Positions 53,046 to 62,151 of a stretch of DNA of 64,000 nt are shown here, one piece after another (position 1 is the first letter of the stretch; each line of letters opens with the position of its first letter). A program made the position numbers and the translations under genes. This DNA comes from Halobellus inordinatus (GTDB taxonomy: Archaea; Halobacteriota; Halobacteria; Halobacteriales; Haloferacaceae). The notes under the pieces are model-generated. The model was not told the DNA's origin. It ran no database searches and saw only the letters and a list, made by a program, of their open reading frames with translations. The stretch covers positions 172,761 to 236,760 of the forward strand of contig NZ_JANHAV010000006.1 of the NCBI RefSeq assembly GCF_024464655.1, given 5' to 3'.

Positions 53046-54562
53046 CTAACAATAGACTCACTCCGACCGAAAAGAGCGCTCCAGAAGACCGTGACTGGGG
53101 AGAGAAAACTTACCAGTCAAATCGCAAATACCCGATCGAAGACGAACCGACGGATGCCGCTGAGATACGCACCCGATACGGCATCGGTCAGTTGGACATC
53201 TCGGACTTCACCAAGGACGGCGAGGAACCGTCTCGGATCGTCTACCCGGACCTGCTGATCCACGAGCACGACGCCGAGCGCACCCGTTCAGAAGGTGGTA
53301 CGGGTGGACTACTTGTCGGGCAGCGTGGCTGTGGAAAGTCCACACTCCTAAGCCAGATTACCGCACGACTGATGGACGAAAACGACGAGATTGTCGTCTG
53401 GCGTGGCTCTCCGATGCGCTCAGAGTGGCTGCGGCTGAAGCGCTGGGTCACGCTGTGGCTCCCCGAGGGTGCCGACGTCGACGCGACGTGGATGACTGAG
53501 GGCGGAGACTCCCCGACCGACGACGTCGAGAACCTGGATGACGTCGTCCGCGACGTCTTCACCTACGAGGACCCGCTCGATCTCCTCGAGCAGCTGGGCG
53601 AGGGGCCCGCGGGAACGATCAACGTTGTCTACCCGGACCCGACCTTCAGCGGTTGCACGGAACTCACCGCCGAGACGAACCGCCCAGGCGCCGAAAAGCC
53701 GCTTCCCTTCCGTCCCTCCTGGGAAACAGACGAAAACGAGTCACCGACCCCACTACAGCACTGGTGGTTTGCGTTCATCCTCGCGGCCATCGAGCACTCG
53801 AGTCACTACGAGTGGCTCTCGCTAGTGTTCGACGAACTGGGAGACCTCGTCCCGGAGGATGCGAAGAACAGCGACGGCAATCGGACGTACGACAAAATAT
53901 CGCTGTTCCGCTCGTGTATGTCGGACTCCCGACGCGTGGGTTTCTCCCCGTTCGGGGCGATCCACCACGAAGAGAACATCCACCACAAGGGCCGTCGCGA
54001 GTGGAACTGGCGCATCTCGATGCCCGACGGGCGACCAAATCCGCGGACCTCACGGATGTCCTCGATCCCGGTCGGCTTCGAGACCGTCCCGATGGAGTCC
54101 GACGTGATCAGTGGCTTCGACGTCGGCACCGGCCTCTGCTACGCCGAGTGGGGTGCGACGTGGTTCAGCTGGAAAGAGATCGAATTCGAGCCCGAGGACA
54201 AGCACCGCTGGCTGAAGATCCGCGTCGACGAACCCGAGACCGGATTCGACGTCGACGAGGAAGCAGATCTCCAACTGCAGTTCGACGACCAGATCTTCGC
54301 CGAGTGGCAGAACGCCCACGCACATCGCCTCGTCGTCAAGGATCCTGGTTCCGGACAGCTCTCAGTGGAGTCTGGAACCGTCCTCGACCCGCTCGAATCC
54401 CCGATTGAAGCCTTGGAGTTCGACGAACCCCAGGACGTTCCGGGTGGCAAAGAACTCACGATGACCGGGGAAGCCGGCCAGATCACCGTGGCGCGCATCC
54501 CTGTCGACGGGGAAACCCCCAATTCGGCCAACGGCATTCGGGGGGTGGGAGCGGATGATTGA
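53042..54562 (+). CDS. P-loop ATPase (HerA/FtsK-like)
   Basis: 506 aa. Walker A is LLVGQRGCGKSTLLS (Gly93-Thr101) and Walker B is LSLVFDELGDLVPED (Asp265-Glu266). Strong separation of the two motifs by about 165 residues and the trailing beta-rich region recall HerA/FtsK/TraG-type motors that move DNA or drive assembly, but no family-specific motif was confirmed. It has no TM of its own. In the middle of the membrane operon it is the likely engine for DNA transfer or particle assembly. Confidence 0.75.
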   Translation: MTNNRLTPTEKSAPEDRDWGEKTYQSNRKYPIEDEPTDAAEIRTRYGIGQLDISDFTKDGEEPSRIVYPDLLIHEHDAERTRSEGGTGGLLVGQRGCGKSTLLSQITARLMDENDEIVVWRGSPMRSEWLRLKRWVTLWLPEGADVDATWMTEGGDSPTDDVENLDDVVRDVFTYEDPLDLLEQLGEGPAGTINVVYPDPTFSGCTELTAETNRPGAEKPLPFRPSWETDENESPTPLQHWWFAFILAAIEHSSHYEWLSLVFDELGDLVPEDAKNSDGNRTYDKISLFRSCMSDSRRVGFSPFGAIHHEENIHHKGRREWNWRISMPDGRPNPRTSRMSSIPVGFETVPMESDVISGFDVGTGLCYAEWGATWFSWKEIEFEPEDKHRWLKIRVDEPETGFDVDEEADLQLQFDDQIFAEWQNAHAHRLVVKDPGSGQLSVESGTVLDPLESPIEALEFDEPQDVPGGKELTMTGEAGQITVARIPVDGETPNSANGIRGVGADD

Positions 54563-54923
54563 TCAACTCGATCAACGAGATCGCGCTCTGCTTCGATCGC
54601 TTCGGGGCTTTAAGTGCAGGGCCCACCGGCGGGAGCCGGCCGGAATCTGGGGGAAAATCGCCGAACCTCTCAGATATCCGAGTCGCTACGCACGCGCGTA
54701 TATAGACTATGTTCGAGAGGGCCCCCCTCGCGTTGGGGGGCCACCGCGTGCGGTCCAACGTGCGGGCGGGCGTGATCTCGCGGGCGCATTTATATACGGT
54801 CGAGCGGCCGCCCGCGGGCGATATGAATTCCGGAAGCGTGCGCGCCGGCGCGGCAACCGCACGCCTGCGCGGGCGCTGAATTCACACGCGCTCGCTGCGC
54901 GTAACGGAGGTGTGTGCGCGTGA
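54555..54923 (+). CDS. Basic protein of unknown function
   Basis: 122 aa, strongly Arg-rich (REFRKRARRRGNR-like runs) unlike the acidic proteins around it. It overlaps the ATPase gene by 8 bases and ends in a GTGA overlap with the large surface protein. The DNA carries a strong hairpin and TATA-like boxes inside the frame, so part of it may be a control region. Confidence 0.45.
   Translation: MIDQLDQRDRALLRSLRGFKCRAHRREPAGIWGKIAEPLRYPSRYARAYIDYVREGPPRVGGPPRAVQRAGGRDLAGAFIYGRAAARGRYEFRKRARRRGNRTPARALNSHALAARNGGVCA
54720..54742. promoter_or_regulatory. GC hairpin followed by an internal promoter-like box
   Basis: GGCCCCCC / GGGGGGCC with a 7-base loop, a perfect 8-base GC stem. About 45 bases on, ATTTATATACGG (54,787-54,798) is a good TATA box that could start a separate message for the 1199-aa protein. 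Together they look like a terminator/attenuator plus promoter. Confidence 0.45.
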
Positions 54924-57900
54924 GCAGGCGAATCGCGTCCGCGGTGCTCGCGTTCGTGCTCGCGCTCTCGCTCGTAGCGCCTGCGCTCGGCGGCGCACTC
55001 GCTGGCTCGGCTGCGGCCGCGCCCAGCGGAATGGTCACCGTCGCCGACTCGCAGATTACCCAGGAAGTCCCAGAAGGCGAGTCGATCCCGGTCTCGGCAG
55101 CTGACCTCGAAGGCGCAGTCCTCGCGTCGAGCGGCCACGCCGACTCGCTCGAAGTGATCGCGACGACGCCCGGACACGCTGACGAAGTGATGGGAACCGA
55201 CGCGAACGTCGTTGGTAGCGGCCAGATGGCGTTGGTTTTCCGCGACAGCGCCGACCACGAGTCGCGGGAGATCGCCGTCGACGCCGGACTACTGCGAGAA
55301 GCACTCGGCTATACGCCCGAGACCGTCCGCGGGACGCACTCCTCGGGCGAGACCTGGCGCTCCGAAGCGACCTACGAGGATGGCTCTCTTGTGATGACGA
55401 TCGAGAGCTTCTCGTCGAACACAGTGACATTCTCCGGAGCAGTCGACATCTCGATGACCGGCGCGACCACCGGCACGTCCGCGCAGTGGGAGCTGTCTGA
55501 CTACGATTCAGCGTCCGGTGTCACGATAAACACAACTGGTGTCAAAAGCACCGAGACAGACTCGATAGCAGTCTCCGCGGCGACGAACGGCCAGACGGTC
55601 TCGGCAGATATCGCAGGCAACATCGACGTGGAAGATTCCGCGGAGGTGGTTCTAACCGGGCACACGATCTCGACGTGGCAAAATCAATCTGGGAGCGGGC
55701 TTTCTCCAACTGCGACGGAATCGCTTGATCCCGGAGGGAACGTTCAACCGACGGACGGAAACGGGAACAACCCGCAGATCGCCGTGACCGCACACGAAAG
55801 CAGCACGATTCACTCGATTTTAACGGATCAGGGTGACGGAACGATTGACTCGTCCGAACCGTACCTGGGTGACGATATGTCCGCCGGGTACGAGGACCCC
55901 GTCGATGGGCTCGCCCAATTTCAGCCGAAGACGGACGGGACTGTTGACTCAATCACTCTGAATATCTCTGGCACAGCGGGAAGCGACTATGGAGTGACCT
56001 TCGACGTATACATCGCGAAGAAGAGTTACAGCGAAGTGACCTCAGACGCTGGTGCCTTTCTCAACGGACAAGGGACACAGATCAAATCAGGGTGGGACCC
56101 TGAGTGGTCGACCGGGACCCAGACGATCACCACAGACACGCAATACGAGGTCAGTGCTGGCTCCACATACACGCTCCAGATTCTGGCGAGCGGAACAAGT
56201 GGGGACACAGCGGAAGATTATCTCGCAATCGCGACGGACGATTCTCCATCGTCAGTCAAGTCGGGGGCTTGGGTCGACACCACCGATCGTCCATTTGAAA
56301 AGCGCCCGGATATCCAGATGAATATTGTAAACGAGGTGAACGGACTCTCCGTGGCCGACGGCGCTGGAGCGTCGGCCTCCTTTGGTGACTTCACTGACGG
56401 AGAGACGAAAACCGCTCGCCTCGACCTCAGTCAGTCCTCCACCGCGCTCGATTTCTCTGGGAGTGGAACGGGGACAATCGACTATCAGCTGACGATGCAA
56501 TCACAGACGCTCACCGAAGATCCTGAAATCGATATTGACGGTGACGGGACTGCTGAAGCGAGTTATACGGGCCTACTATCTGAAGGCGAATCTACCACCC
56601 AAACCGTTGACCCGTCTCTAACTGATGATTCGTGGACGGTTTCCACGAATGGTGGGAGCCAGGTGGACGTCTCAACCGAGATCACCGAGGGGACAGTACT
56701 GAAAGACCCCACCATCGAACTTAACGGCAACACCACCACGCTCCACTCCGGCACGCTGGCCGACGGCGAAACCGTCCAGACCACGATCCCGAAGAGTCAG
56801 CTTCGCGAGGGATCGAACCAACTGAACGTCTCACTCGCCGACGGCTCGCTCTCCGCTGACGCGCCGGCGATGCAGGCCGACATCGAACTCTCACACGACG
56901 CCGCCGACCAGATCGGGGTGAGCTACCGGACGACCGCCTTCGAGGAGACCTACAACGTCTCCCATACGTACGCGGATGCGACCGCGGACGCCCAGGTCAC
57001 GATCCCGTTCGCCTCCGAGCGGATCGTCGAGGTCGCTTCCCTGGAGTACCGCATCGATGGCGGAACGTGGCAGTCCGTGAGCGCGCAGAACTACCGTCTC
57101 GACGGGACGACACTCGACGTCTACCTCAGCGACGCCTACGGGGGCGACATCCCGAGTGGTTCGACGGTGGACGTCCGAGCGACCGGTCGCCGGATCGACG
57201 TCGCGAACGGCGCGGTCACTGTGACCGAAGCCACCGCACCCGGCGACGAACTCGACACGCAGCTCCGGATCGACTCGCGATCGCCCGGCTTCCACGTGAA
57301 CGTCGGGCCGACCGCGAACGGCGAGCGGATCCACCACGCGACGTCGAGTGACTACCCGACTACGGACTACGCGATCATCGAAGCAGACGGCGACCAGAGG
57401 CTCTACCTCCCGAACTCCAAGCAGGGCGATCACTTCCGCGTCAACTACATCCAGACGATGGCGATGCCCGAGAAGGGCGACGTGAAGATCACCGTCGAGA
57501 AGGCCGGCTCGGATCCAGAGCTGGACATCGACCCCGGACCGATGGGTGCCGGTGATCCGGTGACCTACAAGTACTACCGGACGACGTCTGGCGTCGAGTA
57601 CATCCTGAACTCGATCACGCAGGGTGTCGTGCGAGACTCCGACGTTGCGAACTCGCCCGCGATCTTCGAGGACGACGACTCCGACGAACTGCTGTCGATC
57701 TTCGCGGAGACGAGTTCCTCCACCGACGACGGTGGCGGAGCCGGCGTCTGGGATCAAGCCAGCAGCGCAGTTGGCTCAGTCCAGACGCCGTCGATGTCGG
57801 TCCCGAGTTGGCTCCCGATCGCTGGGGTCCTCCTGCTCGGTGGCGGCGCGGTCGTCGTTGTCTCGCGCCGTGTCTTCGGTAGTAGTGAACCGCCCACAGC

Positions 57901-58519
57901 ACCGGCAGAGGATCCGCGATCGCGACCGACTGGTTCGAGTAGCTCCTCGTCGTCGGGCGGACTCGTCAGCCGACTCCTGCGCGGGAGCGGTGGCCTCCTC
58001 GTGAGCGTTCTCACCGGGAGTGGCCGGCTGCTGGCGTGGCTCACTCGTCGCGGTGGTCGCCTCGGACTCGGGCTCCTGAAACTCCTGAACAAGGCGCTGA
58101 TGCGCGTGCTGGCGAACACGTACGCGGCCGTGCTCCTGGCGGTCGGCGGGTTCCTCTTCGCCGGCCAGCTGGGGCTGGTGCCGGGTCGGGCTATCACGCT
58201 CGGATCGGTGATCGGCCTCCTCGTCGCGACGCTGTGGGGCCTCCAGAAGCTCGGGATCTATTCGAACCGGCTGTTCCTGCTGATCGGCGGGCTGGTCTCT
58301 ATCGGCGCTGTCGAACTCCTCTCGCCGGGACTGCTCCAGCAGTTCGTCGGGCAACTCCCGATCGCCCTCCTGGCGATCCTCGGGACCTCGATCCTGGCTA
58401 TCTGGTTCATCTTCGTCCGGCGGACGGAAGCCTCGACGCCGGAGACGGTCAACACCTTCTCGTTCCGAAGTGGAGGTGGCGGCAGCAGCGACGACGATGA
58501 TAACGGGGGCGAGCAGTAG
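54920..58519 (+). CDS. Very large secreted multi-domain membrane protein
   Basis: 1199 aa. A signal peptide (IASAVLAFVLALSLVAPALG) is followed by about 920 extracellular residues of beta-rich, Thr/Ser/Asp-rich sequence. Residues about 270-470 form a separate beta-sandwich-like unit (SITLNISGTAGSDYGVTFDV, then YTLQILASGTSGDTAEDYL). After a helix near residue 960 (LPIAGVLLLGGGAVVVVS) comes a Ser/Gly linker, an amphipathic stretch and four more helices (for example YAAVLLAVGGFLFAGQLGLV), then an acidic tail. GTG 54920 follows GGAGGTG; GTG 54914 is the alternative. Probably the main spike or adhesion protein. Confidence 0.75.
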   Translation: MSRRIASAVLAFVLALSLVAPALGGALAGSAAAAPSGMVTVADSQITQEVPEGESIPVSAADLEGAVLASSGHADSLEVIATTPGHADEVMGTDANVVGSGQMALVFRDSADHESREIAVDAGLLREALGYTPETVRGTHSSGETWRSEATYEDGSLVMTIESFSSNTVTFSGAVDISMTGATTGTSAQWELSDYDSASGVTINTTGVKSTETDSIAVSAATNGQTVSADIAGNIDVEDSAEVVLTGHTISTWQNQSGSGLSPTATESLDPGGNVQPTDGNGNNPQIAVTAHESSTIHSILTDQGDGTIDSSEPYLGDDMSAGYEDPVDGLAQFQPKTDGTVDSITLNISGTAGSDYGVTFDVYIAKKSYSEVTSDAGAFLNGQGTQIKSGWDPEWSTGTQTITTDTQYEVSAGSTYTLQILASGTSGDTAEDYLAIATDDSPSSVKSGAWVDTTDRPFEKRPDIQMNIVNEVNGLSVADGAGASASFGDFTDGETKTARLDLSQSSTALDFSGSGTGTIDYQLTMQSQTLTEDPEIDIDGDGTAEASYTGLLSEGESTTQTVDPSLTDDSWTVSTNGGSQVDVSTEITEGTVLKDPTIELNGNTTTLHSGTLADGETVQTTIPKSQLREGSNQLNVSLADGSLSADAPAMQADIELSHDAADQIGVSYRTTAFEETYNVSHTYADATADAQVTIPFASERIVEVASLEYRIDGGTWQSVSAQNYRLDGTTLDVYLSDAYGGDIPSGSTVDVRATGRRIDVANGAVTVTEATAPGDELDTQLRIDSRSPGFHVNVGPTANGERIHHATSSDYPTTDYAIIEADGDQRLYLPNSKQGDHFRVNYIQTMAMPEKGDVKITVEKAGSDPELDIDPGPMGAGDPVTYKYYRTTSGVEYILNSITQGVVRDSDVANSPAIFEDDDSDELLSIFAETSSSTDDGGGAGVWDQASSAVGSVQTPSMSVPSWLPIAGVLLLGGGAVVVVSRRVFGSSEPPTAPAEDPRSRPTGSSSSSSSGGLVSRLLRGSGGLLVSVLTGSGRLLAWLTRRGGRLGLGLLKLLNKALMRVLANTYAAVLLAVGGFLFAGQLGLVPGRAITLGSVIGLLVATLWGLQKLGIYSNRLFLLIGGLVSIGAVELLSPGLLQQFVGQLPIALLAILGTSILAIWFIFVRRTEASTPETVNTFSFRSGGGGSSDDDDNGGEQ

Positions 58520-58833
58520 TGCTGGCGCTCCTGATCGGTGACCTGCTGACCCGGACGCTGCAGTACCTCGGGATCGGCGGGCAGATCGGTGTGGTCGCGC
58601 TCCTGTTAGCTGTCGCGCTGTACGGCCGCAAACTGCTTTCTGTCGGGTCGGTGCTACGGAACGCCATCGGCTACCTGATGGTCTTCGCCGTGCTGTTGGC
58701 CATCGTCCTCGCCGCTGGCTGGGGCCGCCTCAACATCACCCAGATCCTCAACGACACGCAGATGCTGTACGAGCACGGCAGCGACCTGGCCACGAACGTC
58801 GACGTCGAGATGCTGCGGGGGCTGCTGCCGTGA
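58519..58833 (+). CDS. Small membrane protein
   Basis: 104 aa, two clear helices (QIGVVALLLAVALYGRKLL and YLMVFAVLLAIVLAAGWG), then a polar tail. GTG start inside the TAG stop of the large protein. Confidence 0.65.
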   Translation: MLALLIGDLLTRTLQYLGIGGQIGVVALLLAVALYGRKLLSVGSVLRNAIGYLMVFAVLLAIVLAAGWGRLNITQILNDTQMLYEHGSDLATNVDVEMLRGLLP

Positions 58834-59198
58834 TCCGAGTCATCGCTGTCGGTGTCGTCGGCGCGATCGCGACCGGCACCGGGATGGCGCTGTACGAGCG
58901 TGACGCACTCCGGCCCGTCTTGGAGGCGCTCGGAATCGTGGGCGTGCCAGTCGCGCTCGGGCTCTCGATCCACCCGTTCGTAGGGCTCACAGCAGCTCTC
59001 GTCATCCTCGAAGCGCTGTACGAGGGTCACCAGTCCGGGCTTCTGGAGGAGCGAGAGGAACAACTCCAGACGCTCTGGTTCCGGCTTCGTGCTGACGCCC
59101 GGCGCGGACGAGAGCAACTGCGCCAGCGGATCGATGCGTGGCTCGCTGCTCGTGACGGAGACCAGACAGCCGCTGACGAGGAGCGTGAGTCGCTATGA
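58830..59198 (+). CDS. Membrane protein with cytoplasmic helical tail
   Basis: 122 aa: helices around residues 2-20 and 35-65 (VPVALGLSIHPFVGLTAALV), then a charged helix (EEREEQLQTLWFRLRADARR) that would lie inside the cell. GTGA overlap at the start, ATGA with the MCM gene at the end. It could tether the helicase to the membrane. Confidence 0.6.
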   Translation: MIRVIAVGVVGAIATGTGMALYERDALRPVLEALGIVGVPVALGLSIHPFVGLTAALVILEALYEGHQSGLLEEREEQLQTLWFRLRADARRGREQLRQRIDAWLAARDGDQTAADEERESL

Positions 59199-61138
59199 GT
59201 CGACAACAGCAGTGCCAGGTGGCACTTCGAGAGGCGTTCGCCGACGACATCCGCGCGCTCGTCGACGAGTATCCAGAGACGCGCCGGCTGACGCTGGACT
59301 GGCAGCGGCTCGCTCGCTGGGAGATCGACGCCCTCGGAAGCGACGTCGAGTGTGACCTCGACGACGTCCGCGGGCTCGCCTCCGACGTGATCGCACGTCC
59401 CGAGTCGCTGCGGGAGACTTTCACGGACGCGCTCAACGACGTCGTTCCAACGGTCACGGAACGCGAGCGCCCGCTCGGGCAGGCCCACGTCGCCTTCGAG
59501 AACCTCCCGGAGAGTGCGACGTTCACTGTCGGCGGCTACTCGCCCTCGAAACAGGCCGAGCGCTTGTTCGCGCTGGAAGGGCAGATCACGAAACGGACCG
59601 AAGTGAAGCCGCGTGTCGAGGAGGCTGTATTCGAGTGCCAGCGCTGCGGAACCCGGGCACGGATTCCACAGCCGCCGTTCGGGTCGATTCGCGAGCCGCA
59701 GGGCTGTCAGGGCTGCGGCGACCCGAGTGCGTACTTCTTCCACAAGCGGAGTGAGTCGGAGTTCGAGGACTACCAGAAGATCCGCCTGCAGCAGCCGCCC
59801 GAAGACGCGCGGGGCGACACGGAGAACATCGACGTCCACCTCGCGGACGACCTCACCGGAACCGACCGCGTCGAGTCCGGTGGACGCGTCACCGTGATCG
59901 GGCGACACCGACCGCTGTTCACCGGGGAAGTCGTCTTCGACGAATGCGTCATCGGCAACGAGGTCGTGCCCGACGAGCCGACGATCGCCGACTACCAGGA
60001 CGAGCGGCACCAGCAGGCCGTCGAGGAGATCGGCGCTGCCGACGATCCGGTCTCGGTGCTGTGCGAGGCGTTCGCGCCGAACTTCGAGGCCGCAGGCGAT
60101 CGCGACCAGCAAGTGATCGAAGCGCTCGTGCTGCAGCTGATCGGCGGCTGGACGCGGACGACTGACGACGGCGCACACCACCGCGGCGAGCCGCACGTCT
60201 TCCTGCTCGGTGATCCCGGCGTCGGGAAGACCGTGCTGGCGCGAGCCGCCTACGAGGTCGCGCCGCGCGGGGCGTTCACTGACGGGACGGGCTCGTCGGC
60301 CGCAGGGCTCACTGCAGCGATCGAGAAGGACGACTTCAGCGACGGCCAGTGGTCGATCTCAGCGGGGACGCTGGTGCGGGCGCACGGCGGGCTCGCGGTC
60401 GTCGACGAACTCGACAAGGGCGACAACTCCGATCTGGACGCGCTGCACACGGCGCTCGAATCGCAGGAGGTCCACGTCAACAAGGCCGGGAAGCACGCCA
60501 CGCTCCCGGCGGAGACGGCGCTGCTGGCGGCCGGGAACCCGACCGGTGGGCACTTCGACCCGACCAAGGAGTTCGCCGAGCAGGTCGGCTTTCAGTCGCC
60601 GCTACTGTCGCGGTTCGATCTGATCCTGCGGATGCAGGCCCGCGAGCAGCGCGAGCTCATCGTCCGCGTCGCCGAGCAGATGATCAGCGCCCGGAAGGCC
60701 GCCGGGAAGCTGGCTCGTGGCGAGGAGCTGACCGACGAGGAGCGCGTCTTCGTCGAAGGTGAGTACGACAGCGACCAGCTGGCCGCCTACATCGCACACG
60801 CTCAGGAGTATCGACCGGTCCCGAGAGGCGACGTCGAGGACGAGATGGCCCAGTGGTTCGCCGACCTGAAGACGTCGCTCCCGGAGCGCTACCAGGACGC
60901 GATGGGGGATAGCGAGTACGACGGGCCGCCGCTTCCCGTGACGGCGCGGAAGCTCGACGCGATGCAGCGCTTCGCAGAAGCGGCCGCCCGCGCGCGGCTG
61001 GATGACACGATCCGGATGTGTGACGTCGAGCGCGTGAAACCGTTGATCGAGCGGTCCCTCGCCGACATCGGGATCGCGCCGGCGAACAACTCGGCGTTTG
61101 GAGCGGTTGAAGCGACAGCGTCGGAAGTCGGTCTTTGA
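59195..61138 (+). CDS. mcm: MCM-type replicative helicase
   Basis: 647 aa, slightly shorter than chromosomal haloarchaeal MCM. The N-terminal domain has a C4 zinc site (CQRCG near residue 147 and CQGCG). The AAA+ core has Walker A GDPGVGKT (about 340-347), Walker B VVDELDK (about 402) and the arginine finger SRFD (about 471). Intact motifs suggest an active helicase for element DNA. Last gene of the operon, joined by ATGA. The presence of MCM without an Orc1/Cdc6 gene suggests use of host initiators. Confidence 0.92.
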   Translation: MSRQQQCQVALREAFADDIRALVDEYPETRRLTLDWQRLARWEIDALGSDVECDLDDVRGLASDVIARPESLRETFTDALNDVVPTVTERERPLGQAHVAFENLPESATFTVGGYSPSKQAERLFALEGQITKRTEVKPRVEEAVFECQRCGTRARIPQPPFGSIREPQGCQGCGDPSAYFFHKRSESEFEDYQKIRLQQPPEDARGDTENIDVHLADDLTGTDRVESGGRVTVIGRHRPLFTGEVVFDECVIGNEVVPDEPTIADYQDERHQQAVEEIGAADDPVSVLCEAFAPNFEAAGDRDQQVIEALVLQLIGGWTRTTDDGAHHRGEPHVFLLGDPGVGKTVLARAAYEVAPRGAFTDGTGSSAAGLTAAIEKDDFSDGQWSISAGTLVRAHGGLAVVDELDKGDNSDLDALHTALESQEVHVNKAGKHATLPAETALLAAGNPTGGHFDPTKEFAEQVGFQSPLLSRFDLILRMQAREQRELIVRVAEQMISARKAAGKLARGEELTDEERVFVEGEYDSDQLAAYIAHAQEYRPVPRGDVEDEMAQWFADLKTSLPERYQDAMGDSEYDGPPLPVTARKLDAMQRFAEAAARARLDDTIRMCDVERVKPLIERSLADIGIAPANNSAFGAVEATASEVGL

Positions 61139-61541
61139 TCTTCGGGTGGCTGTCGTTGAGTCCAAGGAAGATACTACGCGTTTGTCCAGCGTGTGGAGGG
61201 GACCGACGAGTGGTTTAACTCCACGCCGTCCGCTGTTTCTTGGAGTGGAGAGATATAGAGACGGGAGAGATCGGCAGCGCCCCGACAGGCGGGCGCTTGT
61301 GAGCGGAAACACCGCGGGAAATGGGGACTGCCCGCGGTGCGACGGAGACTCGGTAGTGGGTTGGGTAACGGGCAAAGCCCGCAGTCAGCGAGAGGACCAA
61401 TGATAACAAAAATCGTACGCCGATATTCAGGCTCTGCATACAGACCAGGGAGAACAGCGTACCTGTCGCGTGCACGGCAGAGGCCCAATTGCGGACCCGC
61501 CGCTCCAAACTGATTAGTGTCACTACACAATACCGAGGCGT
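61139..61541. other. Gap after MCM: possible control or origin region
   Basis: About 400 bases with little coding signal apart from one tiny zinc-type frame (61299-61403). The first 130 bases carry repeated TGGAG/CTCCA motifs, including GCGTGTGGAG and CTCCACGC in opposite directions, and an AGATATAG box. This could be an origin or promoter; I cannot match an origin recognition box. Confidence 0.3.
61299..61403 (+). CDS. Possible very small zinc-binding protein
   Basis: 34 aa with one CPRCDGDS knuckle, the same style as the early operon proteins. GTG start; only weak support. Confidence 0.3.
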   Translation: MSGNTAGNGDCPRCDGDSVVGWVTGKARSQREDQ

Positions 61542-62087
61542 GTGGAGTCTTCGTCGTCACGGGCGGTCTCGTCGACGATTGCGACGGTTCTGATGGTCGC
61601 GATAGTGGTCACGCTCGCAGCGACGATCTCGACGTTCGCGCTCGGGTACGCAGATGAACTTCGGTCGCCGGCACCCGTCGTCGGGGAGTCGAGTGGCGAA
61701 CTTGTGCCACAAGAGGGAGACAGTGGCGGTGTCGTCCGGATAACGCACCTCGGAGGCGATACGCTGCAGGCGTCAAATCTCGAAATCGTTGTCGACGCAC
61801 GGGGGGCCTGTGGGAAGACCGGTCGGTTAGTGAATCTGCCGGCGAGCGGCGGCGACCCGCGCCCAGAAGACGAGTACGTCAGCGGTGACGACGTCTTCGA
61901 TAACAGTTACAATTCGGTGGGAGGACCGATCGGTGAGGCGGGTGGACGATGGGAGGCCGGCGAAACCAGTTCATTCCGCATCGCCAAGTCCGAATGCGAG
62001 CTTGATCAAGGTGAGGCGATTACCGTCCGTGTGGTACACACTCCGACGAATTCGGTCGTGATCGAGGAGACGCTGACCGCTGGATGA
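61542..62087 (+). CDS. Archaeal type IV pilin-like protein
   Basis: 181 aa. The N-terminus SSSRAVSSTIATVLMVAIVV matches the archaeal pilin N-terminal domain (RAVSP-IG-ILMVA type), where a class III signal is cut ahead of the hydrophobic helix; here the usual proline is serine. The rest is a beta-rich external domain with two cysteines (RGACGK and SECELD). It may be a pilin for adhesion or part of the element's surface. GTG start at 61542. Confidence 0.75.
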   Translation: MESSSSRAVSSTIATVLMVAIVVTLAATISTFALGYADELRSPAPVVGESSGELVPQEGDSGGVVRITHLGGDTLQASNLEIVVDARGACGKTGRLVNLPASGGDPRPEDEYVSGDDVFDNSYNSVGGPIGEAGGRWEAGETSSFRIAKSECELDQGEAITVRVVHTPTNSVVIEETLTAG

Positions 62088-62151
62088 ATTTGGACCGTCG
62101 TTCGATCGGCAACCCGACAGACGCCAGTCTCATTTCGTGTACTGAACCGTC

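Noticed and set aside
61355..61366. AGTGGGTTGGGT, the reverse complement of the tRNA-Val 3' end over 11 bases
   Set aside because: Attachment repeats should be direct and longer. This one is inverted, short and ends in a mismatch, so chance is the better explanation.
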